From Clostridium saccharoperbutylacetonicum N1-4(HMT) (GTDB lineage: Bacteria; Bacillota; Clostridia; Clostridiales; Clostridiaceae), in NCBI RefSeq assembly GCF_000340885.1, contig NC_020291.1, forward strand, positions 4,587,001 to 4,651,000: a stretch of 64,000 nt of DNA. The letters run 5' to 3'. A program made the translations under genes and the position numbers. The notes under the pieces were generated by a model. It was not told the origin of the DNA. It made no database searches and saw only the letters and a list, made by a program, of their open reading frames with translations. Positions 62,001 through 64,000 of the stretch are shown piece by piece. Numbering within the stretch: the first letter of the stretch is position 1; each line of letters begins with the position of its first letter.

Positions 62001-62810
62001 CCAATCTACTGCATTATATTCAGTACCATTTCCATATTGATAACTCCATTTATTAGTATCTAAGTTATCCCCATTAAATTCATCGCTCCACACCATTTTC
62101 CACTTATCCTGTTCTTGATTAGCATTTCCAACATTTGATCCTGAATTACCAGAGGATGCATTTCCCGATGACGATCTATTTGACGATGATTTTTTAGTTG
62201 CTGTACTACTTAGTAAAGTCTCAGTATTTGCTGGTTTATCAGCTTGTTTAGTAACAGTAGCTCCTTTGCCATCAAATGCTTTAGACACCTTTGGTATTTC
62301 TCCAATAGCATCTCCATTATTACTAAAGTTATATTCTTTATTATCTATCATAACTTTACCAGTTTGCATTGCTCCTGATGATGCAAGAGAATATACTTTT
62401 CCATCAACTTCAACTATACCAGTTTGCATTGCCCCTGATGTATTTGTAAAATACCAAGTCCCTTTATCATTTATCCAACCTGTTTTCATTGCTCCTGACC
62501 CATCGGCAAAATACCAAGCTCCTCTGTCATTTATCCAACCTGTTTTCATTGCTCCTGTTGTATCTGTAAAGTACCAGGTTCCACTATCATTTATCCAACC
62601 AGTTCTCATTACTCCTGATGAATCAAAATTATACCAAATTCCATCTATTAACTTCCAATTTGTTGCTAATTCATTATTATCTATATAACTCCAAGTACCA
62701 TTTTCCGACAACTGCTTCCATTCAGCACTTGCACCACTTGATAAGATTGCTGGGATTATGCTTGTTGCAACTACTGCAGCTATAACTTTTCTCAATTTAA
62801 CTTTCTTCAT
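59091..62810 (-). CDS. Modular GH16 endo-beta-1,3-glucanase with wall-binding repeats and four CBM4/9-like modules
   Basis: The 1239-residue secreted enzyme has, in order: signal peptide (1-29); about six choline-binding/CWBP-type repeats (30-170, TGWINDxGxWYF units); a Ser/Asn/Gly linker (about 205-235); a GH16 domain (about 238-505) with catalytic GEIDIME, nucleophile Glu362 and acid/base Glu367; two CBM4/9-like beta sandwiches; a third; a short domain like those seen in surface proteins (LYTVADGKITLDKSVF); and a fourth CBM4/9 that closely resembles the third. It hydrolyses laminarin-type beta-glucans at the cell surface. GH16 specificity (1,3 versus mixed) is inferred. Confidence 0.92.
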   Translation of the reverse strand: MKKVKLRKVIAAVVATSIIPAILSSGASAEWKQLSENGTWSYIDNNELATNWKLIDGIWYNFDSSGVMRTGWINDSGTWYFTDTTGAMKTGWINDRGAWYFADGSGAMKTGWINDKGTWYFTNTSGAMQTGIVEVDGKVYSLASSGAMQTGKVMIDNKEYNFSNNGDAIGEIPKVSKAFDGKGATVTKQADKPANTETLLSSTATKKSSSNRSSSGNASSGNSGSNVGNANQEQDKWKMVWSDEFNGDNLDTNKWSYQYGNGTEYNAVDWGNNEKEFYTDKNTKVEDGNLIIEARKEETPIKYGDKEYKYSSARIRTLGKYSKTYGKIEAAITMPEGQGLWPAFWMLPDDNNIYGRWAAGGEIDIMEAKGRVLNNVWGTIHFGKEWPNNTSSGSHYTFPAGKDITGKHIYSVEWDPGEIRWYVDGELYYTANNWFSQGANEPAPYAYPAPFDRNFHIILNMAVGGDYDGGLQPDDSFKSAQMKVDYVRVYDLNGEYPVHDNPATYAGPIKGARTPLSNGSYIIDPKFKNIKNSTDGELSFDNWNFLTAGVGKATFNNSGDGLDLNIDNGGDKNYSVQLIDHVPLRLNKKYTLKFKAKADKAATVEAQFGGGSDRGWKKYSDAFKVNLTNEEKEYEYSFVMKDTPNVHGRLEFNLGLTNDINIHLNDVEVTEADADVEDNASTAKEPLENGNHIYNGSFNLGDNRVGFWDFKGEGATFKSEKDKEQAEVTIPVAGDKNGVILSQTGTNLLQSDVYKLTFKAHASKDRTMDVKFVSKDGQTYSQNTFNLTTTDQEYEYEFTMPEGKTDTNSITEFLMGNADGKVFIDDIKLIRTTNNNVNYDGVDLYPIKNGDFSLGYNYWQTLDNQAGSKADFSITDDADKAAAIDVKVLGTENWNVMLYSDDMKLSKGVNYTLEFDAWADETRDIVAKIEENANYTSYASKTLALKPDKQHVILNFTMPKDDTTQLKFLFGNTSNPKLTKVYIDNVSLKVKDALVKMPATLVPDNTNNTIGNDINIAYAGGDNGWKDSISKISENGNDVDKSLYTVADGKITLDKSVFTEKGDYNIVVKANGFDDTEVSQTIKAAAGTINHDNLIANGDFTSEFGNWGHFATTPAAATFSITGDADKAAAIDVTALGTSAAWDVMLFSDNINLSNGEKYVLEFDAWSDEARDIVAEIQENATYHSYAEETVALTPDKKHVIIKFTMPKDDVAQLKFCFGNTSNPALTKVCIDNVSLKVE

Positions 62811-62942
62811 CTATGATAATTCTCCTTCGTACTTTTTTGTGTTTTCATTAATTGCTTATGATTACTCGCTTATAAATTTTAATTTAAAAATTCATAATTT
62901 GTCATACTTCAAAACCAGCTTTCTATAGCTAACCATATATTT

Positions 62943-63683
62943 CTACTGAGGATCATACGCTGCCCAATCATAATATGCATTAATTGGAGTTACTCCATTA
63001 TAAGCACCTAACCATGAATCTACACCTGTTCCTGGCCATAAATTCATCATGATTTTACCAGGATGTGATGGAATATTTTTAGTTGCTCTATAAACTTCTT
63101 TTCCGTCTACTAACCATGCAATATACGTTGGTTGCCAGTTAAATGCATAAGTATGAAAACTAGAAGATGCATCAAATCCTAAATTGTAAAGATACTCATG
63201 ATTTCCTACACCATTTGTATAATAGTTGAATTGTACCTTTGTAGTATCTTTACCTAAAAATTCAATATCAATTTCATCCCAAGGAGTACCATCTGTTGGT
63301 CCGGTATAGGTAAAGAACGAGGAAACTATTCCTGTATTTTTGGCTGGCTTCATTCTTACTTGGTAAAGCCCATATCTATAGGTATCCTTTGAACGATATT
63401 CTCCACCTGCATATGGCTTAGCTCCCCCTTGAGTATCTTTATTAAGAGTAAGATTCATAACTCCGTTGCTGAAATTAACATTGCTAGATCTCCACGTACA
63501 ATTAAACATTGCATCATTGGACCAGCCATCTGATTTTGTCCAAGCTGTTGTATTGTAAGAATTAAAAGCCTCACCAAAGTGTGTTGTAGTCAATGCATAA
63601 GCTGTTGTTTGACTTAAAGTTCCTACTAAGAAAGTACCTACTAGAATTCCTAATGCTGCAATTTTTAATTTTTTCATTTTCAT
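62943..63683 (-). CDS. Secreted lichenase (beta-1,3-1,4-glucanase), GH16
   Basis: The 246-residue protein has a signal peptide (cleaved after AYA near residue 30) and the lichenase signature DEIDIEFLG with nucleophile Glu137, Asp139 and acid/base Glu141. [17 protein letters not shown] and the carboxy-terminal DWAAYDPQ are typical of Bacillus- and Clostridium-type lichenases. It degrades mixed-linkage beta-glucan outside the cell. AGGAGG precedes the ATG. It lies 132 bases upstream of the modular glucanase on the same strand. Confidence 0.94.
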   Translation of the reverse strand: MKMKKLKIAALGILVGTFLVGTLSQTTAYALTTTHFGEAFNSYNTTAWTKSDGWSNDAMFNCTWRSSNVNFSNGVMNLTLNKDTQGGAKPYAGGEYRSKDTYRYGLYQVRMKPAKNTGIVSSFFTYTGPTDGTPWDEIDIEFLGKDTTKVQFNYYTNGVGNHEYLYNLGFDASSSFHTYAFNWQPTYIAWLVDGKEVYRATKNIPSHPGKIMMNLWPGTGVDSWLGAYNGVTPINAYYDWAAYDPQ

Positions 63684-63737
63684 ACATTTATCCTCCTAAA
63701 AATTAAATTACTAACAAAATTTGTATTTAAACATTAT

Positions 63738-63793
63738 TTATCCTTTAACAGATCCTGCGGTCATACCACTAATAAACTTTTTTGAGATAATAT
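63738..63793 (-). pseudogene. 3' remnant of an ABC sugar permease gene
   Basis: On the minus strand NIISKKFISGMTAGSVKG precedes a stop. This matches the invariant end of MalG/UgpE-type permeases (compare GITSGAVKG of the UgpE here). An in-frame TGA lies just upstream, so only about 17 codons survive. It suggests a lost sugar transporter next to the glucanases. Confidence 0.65.
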
Positions 63794-63939
63794 TTTTTCT
63801 TCACTTTTTTCCCCCCTCTTATTTCTTTTGACACCTTTATGATATATTAAAATAACGTTTACTAGAATGGTACAAAATTACGATAACCTATTAAAAAATT
63901 ACTAATTTTAAACATTTACATAAAAAAAATCAAAAAAGA

Positions 63940-63962
63940 AGAGATCCTTATTCAGAATCTCT
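63940..63962 (-). terminator. Terminator for a gene beyond the right edge
   Basis: On the minus strand AGAGAT and ATCTCT form a short stem followed by TCTTTTTTGATTTTTTT. Confidence 0.6.
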
Positions 63963-64000
63963 CCTTTATTTTAAATATTACATTTTTTATATTCAGCTGG

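Noticed and set aside
62266-62688. 140-codon plus-strand frame opposite the glucanase repeats
   Set aside because: Its internal repetition is just the antisense of the CWBP repeats.

Overview
The window is about 64 kb of very AT-rich DNA (roughly 30% GC). Strong GGAGG-type ribosome binding sites, frequent TTG and GTG starts, a hydrogenase-associated TM1266-type protein, reverse rubrerythrin and Gram-positive lipoproteins point to an anaerobic Bacillota of Clostridium sensu stricto. It is probably near the solventogenic, sugar-degrading clade (C. beijerinckii and relatives); that placement is inferred from gene content, not proven. No rRNA, tRNA, CRISPR array, intact transposase or prophage was seen.

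Layout. 0-6 kb: partial unknown gene, Lrp-type regulator divergent from aspartase, unknown genes, a lactonase-like metallo-beta-lactamase and a three-gene run of tiny unknown proteins. 6-12 kb: cytidylate-kinase-like gene, a chemoreceptor paired with an orphan binding lipoprotein, and a purine permease under a guanine-type riboswitch. 12-18 kb: a ugpCAEB-ugpQ operon for glycerol-3-phosphate or glycerophosphodiesters. 18-20 kb: thioredoxin, rhodanese, Crp/Fnr regulator and half-size TSUP exporter with two matching Crp/Fnr-like palindromes. 20-30 kb: kinase-like protein, EIIA-Glc, lgt, TM1266-like protein, a surface glycosidase pair, MATE pump, an HNH-like protein and a macro-domain hydrolase. 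30-33 kb: DtxR-type regulator and feoA/feoB. 33-41 kb: gpmA, a TetR-ketoacid reductase pair, a cobalt ECF transporter (cbiQ-O-M-N) under a cobalamin riboswitch, and a BmrR-like MerR regulator. 41-49 kb: SDR-MerR pair flanked by two rubrerythrin remnants, reverse rubrerythrin, pectinesterase, two nitroreductases, pirin, HxlR, and folT under a tetrahydrofolate riboswitch. 49-58 kb: GPH-family symporter, soluble chemoreceptor and an operon matching the C-glycoside deglycosylation pathway (Gfo/Idh/MocA oxidase, alpha and beta C-deglycosidase subunits, a second TIM-barrel isomerase, a flavoprotein). 58-64 kb: an orphan sugar-binding protein, a 1239-residue modular GH16 beta-glucanase, a secreted lichenase and an ABC-permease remnant.

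The strongest less-described signals are non-coding. Two roughly 310-360 bp elements (21.1-21.5 and 26.0-26.35 kb) share terminal inverted repeats and fold into the same long hairpin with paired substitutions. A second dispersed intergenic repeat (6.0-6.3 and 10.6-10.7 kb) carries a perfect DnaA-box sequence, and in one copy a nested 189 bp insert flanked by a 7 bp direct repeat. Two genes have Shine-Dalgarno sites that point at an ATA codon instead of NTG. Functionally the right third is a plant-polysaccharide and plant-glycoside region: beta-glucan hydrolysis, pectin de-esterification, C-glycoside cleavage and associated chemosensing.
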